Below the pieces are notes generated by a model. The model saw only the letters and a program-made list of their open reading frames with translations. It was not told where the DNA came from and did not search any database. A stretch of 64,000 nucleotides of DNA from Krasilnikovozyma curviuscula. Taxonomy: Eukaryota > Basidiomycota > Tremellomycetes > Cystofilobasidiales > Mrakiaceae. The translations under genes and the position numbers were made by a program. The stretch is from NCBI GenBank assembly GCA_014825775.1, contig MVAQ01000011.1:124001-188000 (forward strand). Direction: 5' to 3'. The stretch's first letter is position 1, and each line of letters starts with the position of its first letter. Positions 35,043 through 46,400 of the stretch are shown one piece after another.

Positions 35043-36950
35043 ATGACCTCAAGTCTTCCAATAACGAACCCATCGACGTCCTTCTGGCAGTCGACCACTC
35101 TCTCGTCTGATCTCAACTCGTACAGCTCGACGGGCACTAAGCTCCCCACTGAGGCTGATGTCGTCGTTATTGGTGCTGGAATCTGTGGTGCTTTGACTGC
35201 TTTAACACTTCTCGAGAGACTGCAAGGTACGGGGAAGCAAGTGGTGCTATTAGAAGCTAGGGACGTCGCTAGTGGTGCCAGTGGGAGGAATGCCGGTGAG
35301 TAAACTTCGAACCGCTGCTGATGCTTTATTTGCTGTATCAGAAATGCTGACATGTTCCTTTATCTATCAGGCCATTGTAGACCTGGTATGGCTTCATCAT
35401 CTTAGTTCGATCTTGTGTCCAGTGGTGCTGACTTTCCACTCCGGCAGACGCCTACAGAGGCTACAAAGGCTACTCATCGAAGTTCAATTCTTCAGAAGCC
35501 ATCAAGATCCTCAACTCCGAAGCTCTGGTACTACAATTGGTAAAGTCTTTTGTGGAGAAGCACAACATCGACTGTGACTTGGTCGTCACGGACACATACG
35601 ACGTCGCGATGACCGAAGCGTTCGCTGCTTATGCCAAGGAGAGCTTTGATCTTGCTAGAGCTGCTGGTACGGCTAAAGATGTAACTTTCTTTGATGGAGA
35701 TGACGCCAAGAAGGTGAGCCCGCGCCATGCTGTGGGTGTACTCGAACAACATTTCACTGACGATCCTCTTCCCTCTACCAACAGGCAACTGGAATGGAAT
35801 GTGTCTCTGCGTTTAAATGGACGGGTGCCTCAACTCATCCTCGCAAGCTCGCCATCGCAATCCTCAAACTTGCCCTCTCTCTCGGCCTGCAACTCTACAC
35901 CCACACTCCCGTAACTTCTGTCACATCCTCTAACAAAGCTTGGTCCGTTATGACTCCCAAGGGGGCTGTTAAAGCTCATCAGGTCGTCTACTGTACCAAC
36001 GCTTACTCTGAAGCTGTCGTCCCTGAGTTGACAGATAAGATTGTGCCGATTAGGATTCAAGCGCTGACCGTCAAACCACCGAAGGAGGTTCTGGAGAGTG
36101 TGGTGATGAAGAATACATACTCCTGTCGATTTACACTCGATGAGTTTTACTCTGTCGCGCCTGTAAGTTTTTCATTCGGAGCATCATCTCGTAATGCATA
36201 ATAACAGGTTTCGTTATTTTCTATTTGTTTCTAGAGGAAGGACGGCTTCATCACTCTTGGTACCACAAAACAAATCTCTCAATGGCCAGTCATGTCGGGG
36301 GCAGGAGCAAAACCATTCAAATCCACGGATGTGAGTCTTCCAACCCCAACTCCCTCGGGTCCTGACTTGACGCACGTCTTTTCATTGGGTTTCCTCCTTT
36401 AAAGGACTCATCATGGAGCCGTCAATCCTCGGACGACTGTTCAACCGCGTTCACGAAGATTGTTACGTCGTGGCCGAAGGGGGCAACTGATGGTTTCGTT
36501 GCCGGTTGGAGTGGCATCATCGGCATGGTTAGTCTTCCTCATGCCCTTCAACATAATTAGGATATGGAAATAATGGTTGTGATTTGATGTAGACCGAAGA
36601 TGGTTTGCCTTACATTGGTGAGCTTCCCAACAAGCCTGGACAGTTCGTAGCTGCCGGTGAGTCAAAATTTCTCGATTGTTGATTTTTTTCAATAAAGGCT
36701 GACAGTGTATTACAAACTTTTCTTCTTTCTTCCATTAAGGATTTGGTGGTCATGTGAGTATCTCAGAAGTCTCGCTATCGCCATCGCCGTTATTTACTTT
36801 CTCCATTTTCGGTTGTGACAGGGCATGGCTCGAATTTTCCACTGTGTTCCTTCACTTGTCAATCTGATACTAGGGGGTCAATGGGACGAATCGCTTCCCT
36901 CATCGTATCGCGTCACGCCCAAGCGCCTGGCCGTGGCTTCCAAGCTCTAA
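35043..36950 (+). CDS. FAD-dependent amino-acid-oxidase-like (DAO) oxidoreductase
   Basis: DAO superfamily flavoprotein that would oxidise a secondary or primary amine; fungal members are mostly uncharacterised. Seen: DVVVIGAGICGALTALTLLE (FAD Rossmann GxGxxG), KQVVLLEARDVASGASGRNA, then GHCRP from a 15-nt exon (35371-35385), and DAYRGYKGYSSKFNSS. Further exons: AFKWTGASTHPRKLAIAILK, YTHTPVTSVTSSNKAWSVM, VVYCTNAYSEAVVPELTDKI, CRFTLDEFYSVAPRKDGF, and near the end TDGFVAGWSGIIGMTEDGLP YIGELPNKPGQF, AAGFGGHGMARIF. The C-terminus ends KRLAVASKL. About 9 exons. Convergent with a Zn2Cys6 regulator with 74 bp between the stops. Confidence 0.92.
35371..35385 (+). other. 15-nt micro-exon of the DAO oxidoreductase
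   Basis: Bounded by TATCTATCAG and GTATGG. It restores the frame from ASGRNAG to DAYRGY and supplies the conserved GHCRP of the FAD-binding segment, so it is needed for a normal protein. Confidence 0.75.
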
Positions 36951-37024
36951 AATCAAGCCAGAATCCTGGTACTACGTGCAATTAGAGAGCAACATTAGAT
37001 AGACATACATAGATGGTATCGATA

Positions 37025-39937
37025 CTAAAACATATAGTTTTGTTCGAGAGGAAGAGCTCCTTGAGCTTGCCAGAACATTAGCGTCTGGTACAGATCTTCC
37101 ACTGCCTCGTCGATATCGACCGACGACTGACCCTCGTGCTGTCCAAACGAGCCATCGAACTCCTGAGGTTCCTGCTGCTGTTGCAAGAGGTACTGAGGAT
37201 GTTGTTCTTCGAGTGTTACCGCCTGCTCTGTAGAGGAACCTGAGGACGCTGCTGGTGAAGGAGCAGGTACCAACCCCCATTCGACCCGCAGGTCTTCAAG
37301 CGTCTTGGCTGTTTGGAGCGACCAATGGTGCCGCATTGACTTGAGTGACTGTATACATTGATATAGCAGCTGTACTTGTTCCTGCAGCTTCCTTGGGGCC
37401 CGTATTTGAGATCTGACTGAGCCGAGGAGGAGAATGGAAGATGCTGCAAAGGTCGCGTGGGCTTAATGAATATTGATCAGGAAACGCGATCGACTAAGAA
37501 GAGAGAAGGAGAGGGAACGAATGCTTACTGAGAGTAAACGGAGAATACATCAACCCAATGCCCCTATCATAGACTTTCAGAAGCTGCACAATCTTCGATG
37601 CGGCGTGATCACACTTCCTAATGGAGATGTCTTCTGCTGTTGCGTCAGATGAGTTGTGGTATTTACCGCGATGAATGAGAATGACAGTGAACTAGGAAAG
37701 ACAATATTTAACCAATCATCGAAAAAAGGGGAAAACGAAGGGACTCACGAAGTACATCACATTGAGTATGATGACATGAGGTAGGGGATTTCCAGCGACG
37801 CGATCCCCAATCTTCAGAGCAGGCGGTAATGCTTCCCACCATGATTCCAGAGAGAAATAAAGCTGAGAAACAATGACCTTCCTCTTCCCCGAGGTAGCAT
37901 CCGATCCAATCCCGTACCTTGAGTAGCACAGCCATAAAGCATAAAGAGTATCAGCCATTTGTATGAAAATTCAATGATCGATCAAAGTCTCACAGCTTCT
38001 CCATCACTTCTCCAGCAATGGTTAGCACCAACGTAGTCTGATAGAAAGTACTGCTGAGAAGTCCTTCGCGATCCCTGCTGAAATTCTTGCTCGTCGACAC
38101 AAACACCGGCGGCAGCCAAGGGTTGGAATCTTTCTCCGCCTCAATGGTGGGTAAGGGAACATTGTGCGATACGACGCTGGGAGAACGACCAAGCGAGATA
38201 GCCCAAAGTTTATCCTGAATAGGGTTTTGTCAGTACAATGAGGAAGGTGAAGGAGTAGTTAAACGTACTTGTATATACAGCGACCAAAACGTCTTCTTTC
38301 GCTCCAACGCATCCTCAGCGCTGATTTTGCCTGATTTTACCAGATATGAGCAGTCCACATTGAGACCCATAGTTTCTGTTGAATGGTGGTGTTAGAAGCG
38401 AGGCTACCTGGGTGGCACCAGCCTCAAAGGATATTTTAACTCACCAGCGACTCGAATAGCCATCCCAAAATGTAGCGATCCGATGTTGGTAACCAGCAAC
38501 CCAGAATGGATGCTAGCTAGTAGCATCAATCCTCTAACAGTCGAGGTCATAGGCTTTTCACATTCCTGCTGGATGTACGTCTTTGCTTGGGCGCCGAAAG
38601 CCTTCGTCCATTCTTCATCCTCAATCGACGTCACGTACCGACAGGCGAGACCAAGAATCGAGTTATGAAGTAGGGGCGAGTAGTACTTTGTCCTTGTTGG
38701 GTAGTGGGAGGAATGAGAGATCATGTCCAAATCTCGTCGAAAAAGGTCTATGTCTACCATCTAGAGGAGATGGTTGCGGTTACTCCTCCATAGTCACAAA
38801 AACCAGAGAGATATCACCACTCACCCAGCACCAGGGATTGAAGAAGGCAGCAAAAGACTGAAGAAGCTCCTCATGCAACTGATAAGTGATTTCTAGCTCC
38901 TGAGGGAGATGTCTCCTCCATGCTGGCTGCTGCTGACCATCCCTGTCCTCGAAGCGCGGTAGGAAACTGTGCTCTGAGACCATGGCACCAGTGTTATTCG
39001 CAGGGAATGTTGACTTTGAGGAGTTCGCTGTTGCTGAAAGTTCGAACTCTGGTAAATGAGCGAAGGAAGAAGTGCTGCCAAAGTAGCGCACGGAGCCAGG
39101 ATTCTCATCCATCACCTAAGCGTAAATATCGAGGTCAGAATATGACAGCAGTTTCGGACCTCCTGGCCCCCAAAAATAGACTAGACTTACCTTCAATCTA
39201 TCCATGAGCAGGGGTGCATCTGCTTCTTGGCCGTCACTACCTTCACCTTCACCCTCGTCCACCCCCTCTTCTGCCTCGTCTTCTGTTCCATCACTTCCTG
39301 TTCTAGCCCGTTTTCTGCTATCACTGATTGGTAGCTGAAATGCTGAAGGAGCCGCTGCTGTCGCATTGTATGGAGATTTCTGAAATTCAAGTGCCGCAAT
39401 TCGTTGTTTGAGAGAGCGGTTTTCTTCCGCTAAGGTCGCTATCACAATCTCCGAAGACGTAGAGCTGGAAGACAATTCCTGAGATGTAGTTGAAGGTTTC
39501 AGCTGGTCTTCCAAGGCAGTAATTCGGTCCCTTAGCGCTTGAACGTAGGATGGCGAAATGGTTCTAATGAACGGAAATGGTGAACGAGCGAGACAAAACA
39601 CAAGGGCACGAAAGCAGAGCTTACTTCCGTCCATCTTCTTCAGCATCGTATGAGCAAGAGAGACTATGTTTGGTACTGTGACGAAAAGACAGGAGACACG
39701 GCCAGCAATCGGTGAATAATCGCTCTACTCAAGGCTTTAAGCAACACTTCAAAATTTAGCAGATACCCCGTTCACTTACCAGTAAGAACACGTGGGCTGG
39801 CCAGCATCACAGCGGATCTTCTTCTTCCTGCAGACCTTACAAGCTCTTGACACATAGGGTTTCCTCTTGTTCGACTTTGCTTGAGGGCCAGGTCCTGCCT
39901 GCTCCAACCCCGATCCTTCAACAGATACCTCAGGCAT
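37025..39937 (-). CDS. Zn2Cys6 fungal transcription factor
   Basis: Binuclear zinc-cluster regulator with a fungal-specific middle homology region. The first exon starts MPEVSVEGSGLEQAGPGPQA and contains YVSRACKVCRKKKIRCDAGQ; splicing adds PTCSYCTKHSLSCSYDAEED, completing the six-cysteine cluster. A coiled-coil dimerisation segment follows (YVQALRDRITALEDQLK, then LAEENRSLKQRIAALEF), then an acidic linker. The middle domain shows YYSPLLHNSILGLACRYVTS, GLMLLASIHSGLLVTNIGSL, HFGMAIRVAGETMGLNVDCS, KKTFWSLYIQDKLWAISLGR SPS. The C-terminus is Glu/Gln-rich and likely activating, ending LPLEQNYMF. Target unknown; the neighbouring oxidoreductase and sugar transporter are candidates by position only. 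Confidence 0.93.
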
Positions 39938-40363
39938 TCTAGCTTTTTAGAACGATTTGATTTGCGGTGCCCTATTTCTAAGAGCTTCCTTTACCTTCTT
40001 GAGAGGTGAGGGGGGTGGAGCGGGCTTGGACGAAGCGAGGTCGGAAAGGGGGCCGAAGTTGAATTTATAGTTGATGTTCTCATGAAGCTCTCACGATTTC
40101 TTTTCAAGGCCATTGGATTGAATTAAAAAAGGCCAGTGTGTCAAGGGCAAAAGAAAGTAACTTTCTGAGCGATCAATGCGACGAGAAATGCTGACTGTCA
40201 AAACATTAAATACAACGAGTCCTCTTAGAGAAACCCTCTAGTCTCTAGTCTGAATCTACTTAATCGGTCTGCAAGTACATCCTTCTAACCTTTATCCAGC
40301 GACATCACATCCACACCCGCTTTATCAGTCCTACGTCTGGCGATCAGCAATCTTTCGAATAGT
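39938..40363. other. intergenic between regulator and sugar transporter
   Basis: Promoter of the Zn2Cys6 gene plus the 3' flank of the transporter. No gene seen. Confidence 0.5.
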
Positions 40364-42893
40364 TTATGATTCCAAGACGTTGACCTTGGTCTCAGAATCA
40401 GCTTTCTCGCTGGATTGAATTTCCTTGACACCTCTCTGTCCCATGGCTTCAATGTCCTTCACGACCTCTTCTCCGTCAAGGATAGCAGCGACCTCTTCGA
40501 GACTGCGACCTCTGGTCTCAATGAAGAAGAAGTAAACGCCAGCAATCCACAAGCAGAGCAAGCCGGTGTACATATAGTAGAGCTTGAATTTCAACTTAGC
40601 AAGCGCGATTGGAGTGGTGTACTGCGTGAGGATACCTACAAGTTTGCAAAAGGATGTCAGCACTCTCCATCACAGAGGATAGAATTTAACTGAGGGGGTC
40701 AAAACTGACCTTGAACTCCTCCAAACGAGACAGACCAGGAGAGACCCTTGGCACGCAAGTGATAGGTCATAATCTCAGTCTCGTAGATGTACAAGAGGGG
40801 GTTACAAGCAATCTATAAATCAAAGCGATATCAGCAGATGCACCAGCTGCGGGGGCTACATGTGCAGACTCACGTTGAAAGCGAAATCGTATAGGAAGAT
40901 GGCAACTACAACACCAATACCAACACCAGCAGTAGCATGCTTTGCGTAAGACGCTGAGAGACCACCCATGAGGACATTGGCAACCAACATTCCACAGAAT
41001 GAAGCAAGGAAGAGCTTTCTTCTGCCAGTTCTTTGAGCCAACATAGCGCCCAGCATAGAGGTCATCCAGTTGAAGATCTAGATAGAGTCAATGTGTAAGA
41101 GGATGGAGTAATATACGTGAATGAGGGAAGCAGCGCTCACTTGAAGACCACCGTTGAGACCGCTGTGGAAAACTGTCATTAGTCTTGAGCAAGAGGGAAA
41201 GTTTACTGGAGATTCACTCACGTTTGTCTAACAGTACCAGTAACACCAACAAGGGCCAAAATCGACGTCAGGTAGTAAGTGACAATGGATTGACCAGACC
41301 AGTCTAAAAAACGGGGAAGATCAATATCTGCATTCTAATTGCTCGATAGAAGAGATGGAGGAACGTACTAGAGAAAATAGAGACACAGGTAACCAAAGTG
41401 AATCTCTTTCTGTTTCCAGGGGTGTCCAGACACCTGCTCCAAGGAATGTCTTGGCTGAGTTCAAGCTCGATGGTCTCCTTGATTTCCTCGAACTCGTACT
41501 GTCGCAACGTAAACCCACAAAATGTTCTCATTGTCAGTTCCATGCGAGCCAGAATGAGGAAAAGATGAATGACTCACAAGAACCATCTCGTCGGTCTGGT
41601 CACCATTGGAGTGGAGATCGGCCAAGATTTTAAGCGCCTCCTCGTTTCTTCCCTTCGAGATGAGGAATCTAGGAGAGTCCGGGAACTTCCAAAGGACACA
41701 AAGCAAATAAACACATGGGATACATTGGAGAAGGCATGGGAGACGCCAGCCCCAGTTGCTGGTCGCAACCATATGAGCAGTTCCGAAGCACTAGACGGAA
41801 GAGGTTAACTTGAGAAGCGACCTGATCGAGGAGATTGAACAAGACTTACAGTCCATGTGACTATGATCGCACCGACTTTATCGAGACAGGTCCGGGGAAG
41901 AGTCAGCACGAGGTAGATACGAAAATGCGTTTCGGACGGAACTTACTGTACCAAGTTGTGTTGTAGAGTGCACCGAGCATTGATCGCTGTCTTGGATGGG
42001 CTACAGATAGAGGAATTGTTAGCAAATGGTCAATTGATCCGAGACAAATAGACTAAACTTACCCAACTCTTGAGTGAAAACAGGGACACAAACAGAGGTC
42101 TACAGTGACAGATGCTCTCGTCAGCTTCGAGCCCTCAGGAGCGTCAAGAAGATATCTTACAGCGGCAGTTCCAGCTCCAATCAAGACTCTTCCAGCAATG
42201 AACATTCCTTTTCCGTTGGCAGCGGTTTGCAAGATAGTACCAATGATCACTGTGACAAGGAGACGACGCGCGGAGTGTGAGGTCAGTGTCAGATTTATTG
42301 CGGCATCGAAAGTTACTTACTGAAAACACATCCAATGTACATGGCAAGCTTACGCCCGTACTTGTCCATCAAGAAGGCAACGATGGGAGCCGTTACCAGG
42401 GAGCCCAAGTTCAAGGAAGCAGTGATGAGACCCAAAGTGTTCGTTACTGGAGATCCCATAGCCAATTTCCAAGATGAGCTGTTGAGAATCTTGGTCAGTA
42501 ATTTCTGTGAGGTCACCGGAAGATGAGAGGTACTGCTCACAAGGCTTGAAGAGAACCTGGCGATGTGCAGGTGGTGGTGCGTAAGATAGATCAACAAGAA
42601 GATGAGAACAAAGAAGGAATTTGGATACAACCAATGAAGATATACATACTGATTAGAGACTTATCGTAACCACCACACACTTGAGCAGCCTTAAGCGCAA
42701 GGCGGCAAGATAACAAAACTGTAAACAGGAGACGCTTTTACAAACCACAGGTAAAGATCTGCATCCTACTTACAAAGAGAGAAGCTACAATGAAAGCATT
42801 CCATCTGAGACCTTTGTCTTTGGTCCACTTTTGGTTGGTGTTGTTGGCATACTTGGTGTAAGACTGCTCTCCCACATTGGTGAAGAAAGGCAT
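40364..42893 (-). CDS. MFS sugar transporter (lactose/hexose permease type)
   Basis: Twelve-helix major facilitator of the sugar porter family, plasma membrane. Seen: MPFFTNVGEQSYTKYANNTN, LRWNAFIVASLF, TNTLGLITASLNLGSLVTAP, FLMDKYGRKLAMYIGCVF (DxxGR signature), FIAGRVLIGAGTA, VCVPVFTQELAHPRQRSMLG, WGWRLPCLLQCIPCVYLLCV, then FPDSPRFLISKGRNEEALKI (PESPR variant). Second half: LVTCVSIFSNWSGQSIVTYY, LGAMLAQRTGRRKLFLASFC, YETEIMTYHLRAKGLSWSVS, and FFFIETRGRSLEEVAAILDG (PETKGRSLEE variant). The tail ends ETKVNVLES. At least ten exons. Shape and the Lac-permease-like ELAHPRQR suggest a disaccharide or hexose carrier; substrate not determinable. Confidence 0.93.
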
Positions 42894-43479
42894 GCTGGCA
42901 GAAAAGGAGGATGAATCGAAGTGGCCTGATTGGAAGAAGATCAGATTGGGAGCATTCCGACTTTTTATAAGGATTCACCGAGCGTTCTTCGCCTGCTTGT
43001 GGCTGTTGGCAGAAAACTCGAGGGTGGAAATCGATTCCGTTCTGTGCCAAAAACATCCGCCGGGGGAAACAAAATCTGAAGAATGGGTTTCTGGTATCTG
43101 AAGCGCTCTTTAGGCAGCAGGCCATACTGTAATATGATTCACATTCTTTTGTATGCTAAACATGCTAGATTTTGATGGCATTCGAGCAGTTTTCAGACGC
43201 GCCCAGTTCGGTTTGTTTTTCCTTTGCCCCGAGCTTCAAGTCGCGTAACACCGGCGTACAAGATTTGCGGATGACCGTCGGATGTCGATAACTTCGTCAA
43301 GGAATTCAATACCGAGCTGGGAGGGCATGGAATTGTAAAACGAAGGGCTGGGAGAAACCTTCAAGAGAGGAATTTCTCCCCACTGACCTGCTACCTCTTT
43401 CCTACCTTCCCAATCCTACTTCCACTTCCACTTCCATTTCTCGTCTATCCATCTAACAAATAGATAGATATTCCTCATC
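42894..43479. other. divergent transporter / 5-oxoprolinase intergenic region
   Basis: Contains a CT-rich leader (CTTCCACTTCC repeats, about 43391-43440) before the 5-oxoprolinase start. No gene seen. Confidence 0.5.
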
Positions 43480-46400
43480 ATGCCTATTGCGATCTCCTCC
43501 GTTGAGAAGGTGAAGATTGCTATCGGTAAGTACTTCTCTTGGAATTATGGCTTCTGCCCTTCTCAAACCTGCCTATACTAAATGAACACTCCCTTTTCTA
43601 CGTGTTGCTGCTCAGATCGTGGAGGAACTTTCACTGTGGGTCGCCTGCTTCATTACAAATTGTCCGTTGGTGGCGTTTCACGGCGCTGACTGAACTGATT
43701 TTCCTTCCAGGATTGTGTTGCTATCACGTCAACAGGCTCTTTCCTCGTGAAGCTGCTGTCTGTTGATCCGTCTCACTACGATGTAAGCTTTTTCTCCTTC
43801 TGCTGCTCTCTTGATCAACCTGCTTATCTGCAGCCACATTTTGACGCCATCAGGACGCACCGACAGAAGGTATCCGTAGGATCTTGGAGACCTTCACTGG
43901 TGAAAAGATTCCAAGAGACGCACTCATTGACACATCACGCATTGAGTGGATCAGAATGGGTACCACCGTCGCGTAAGCAACTCTTCCCGCCATTGCCCTC
44001 TGACCTCTCACTGGACTGACACTTTCCGCTCTCATCAGCACTAACGCTCTGTTGGAGCGTAGAGGTGAACCTCACGCTCTCTTGATCACTAAAGGTTTCA
44101 AGGACCTGATTGAGATTGGAACTCAGACGCGTCCGTTCCTTTTCGAGCTTGCAATCAAGAAGCCGGACGTTCTTTACTCGAAAGTCGTCGAAGTTGATGA
44201 GAGAGTTGTTCTGGAATACAGAGAAGTTGATGCTGCTAGCGGTCTCAGTCCCGAGGGAGAGAGATTGGTTAAGGGACTGAGTGGAGATCTGATAAGGGTT
44301 GTAAACCCAATCGGTGAGTTCTTTCTTCCGCAACTATCCCCATTTCCACTTTCTTATTAAATTTTGAATTTTACTTCCTGCACACAAGATGCAACAAAGG
44401 CCGCTGAAGACCTGAAAGCTCTTTACGCGGAAGGCATCCGTTCAGTTGCTATCGTCTTGGCCCACTCCTACACATTCCAGGAACACGAACTTGTCTTGGA
44501 GAAGATTGCTAAAGAAATTGGCTTCACAAACGTCAGTGTCAGTTCTCAGCTGCAATCTATGAGTAAGTGTTCAGTACCTGGTTCTCACGTCAGGCGGTTG
44601 AAGCTGACCCGATCTTCCCGCCTTTCCAGTCAAAATCGTCTCTCGAGGAACCTCAGCAACAGCAGATGCCTACCTCACTCCCTCAATAAAAAAATACATC
44701 ACTTCGTTCTCGAAAGGCTTCAAGGGTCATTTCAAGCAAGGAACTACCGACTGTCAAGTCAGCTTCATGCAAAGTGATGGATCATTGGTCGACTTTAGAA
44801 GCTTCAGTGGTTTGAAGGCTATCCTCAGTGGACCGGTAAGCTGTTTTTCTTTATCCACTTGCTCTGATTCAGATTCTAAGGACCATTTTTCTTTGCTTTC
44901 ATCGTCGCCAGGCGGGTGGTGTCGTCGGCTTCGCTCGAACATGTTACAATCAGTCTGAGGGCTCCCCAGTTATCGGCTTCGACATGGGAGGAACGAGTAC
45001 CGATGTCTCTCGATTCGGCGGCTTGATGGAGCACGTCTTTGAGACGACCACTGCTGGTGTCACGATCCAGAGTCCTCAATTGGACATCAACACTGTCGCT
45101 GCGGGAGGCGGAAGCATGTTGTTCTGGAGAAACGGGCTGTTTGTCGTCGGCCCTCAGTCTGCTTCAGCTCATCCAGGACCTGCTTGTTACAGAAAGGGTG
45201 GAGTAAGTCTTTTGTATCAGTCTTTGCGTTTTTGCTGTTTTGTTGACCAATGCCTTCTGTAGCCCTTGACCGTAACGGATGCCAATCTCTTCCTTGGACG
45301 ATTGTCTCCAGACTCATTCCCACACAGTATGTGCGGTCATTCTCGTTTCCCGTCAGCTCTTTATGCTGACCATATCCCCTCTGCCTGCCACAGTCTTCGG
45401 TCCAGAAGAGAATCTTCCTTTAGACGTAGAAGTCACGGCCCGAAAATTCAAGGAGCTTGCCGATGTTATTAACGCTGAGATTGAGGGTTCTTTGACCCCT
45501 GAAGAGATTGCCTGTGGTTTCATCAACGTTGCGAACGAGTCTATGGCTAGGTGAGCTGTTTGCATCATTGTTGTCTGAACCTGTAGCTGATCACTCTACT
45601 TCACTCTTTAGACCAATCCGAGCCATGACTGAAGCTCGTGGATACTCAACTTCTGCTCATAACCTCAGTTGTAAGTTTCGGATATGATGTCTATTCGACT
45701 TAGCATAGCTGACTGATAACGACTTTGTAACAGGCTTCGGAGGAGCTGGTGGACAGCACGCTTCAGCCATCGCTTCTCTTCTTGGTATCCACACAATCCT
45801 GGTTCACAAGTACTCCTCAGTCCTGTCTGCATTCGGAATGGCGCTCGCAGATATTGGTGTTGACCTTACGGAACCATCAGTTGAGGTCATGTCTCCAGAA
45901 TCACTACTGCGACTTCAGGCGAGAACCGATCTCCTGAAGATCAAAGCTGAGGCTGACCTGATTGCTCAGGGGATTCCAAAGCACTGCATTCAGTACGAGT
46001 GTTACCTCAACATGAGATACGATGGTACCGATACCTCTCTGATGGTTCTTGCTCCTCAAGAAGGAACTTCTTACGAAGCTGCGTTCGAGGCTCAGCACCA
46101 CAGGGAGTTCTCCTTCATTTATCCCGGAAAGACTATGATTGTCGATGGTAAGCTTATAGTTTCTCTGATTGGTGCAAATGTCTTTAAATCTGAAAATGAC
46201 TGTTTGCCTAGATATACGAGTCCGTGCCGTTGGCAGTGGTGAATCTGTTGGAACCATCGGTGTCAAGAGCTGGCACGAAGAACTCATCTCCTTGAAAACG
46301 GTTCCAGTCGATCCTGCTCTCAGTACCATCACAAAGACCTACTTCGAGGAAACTGGTTCTCACTTGTCCACGCCAATCTACAAGCTCATCGATCTTACCC

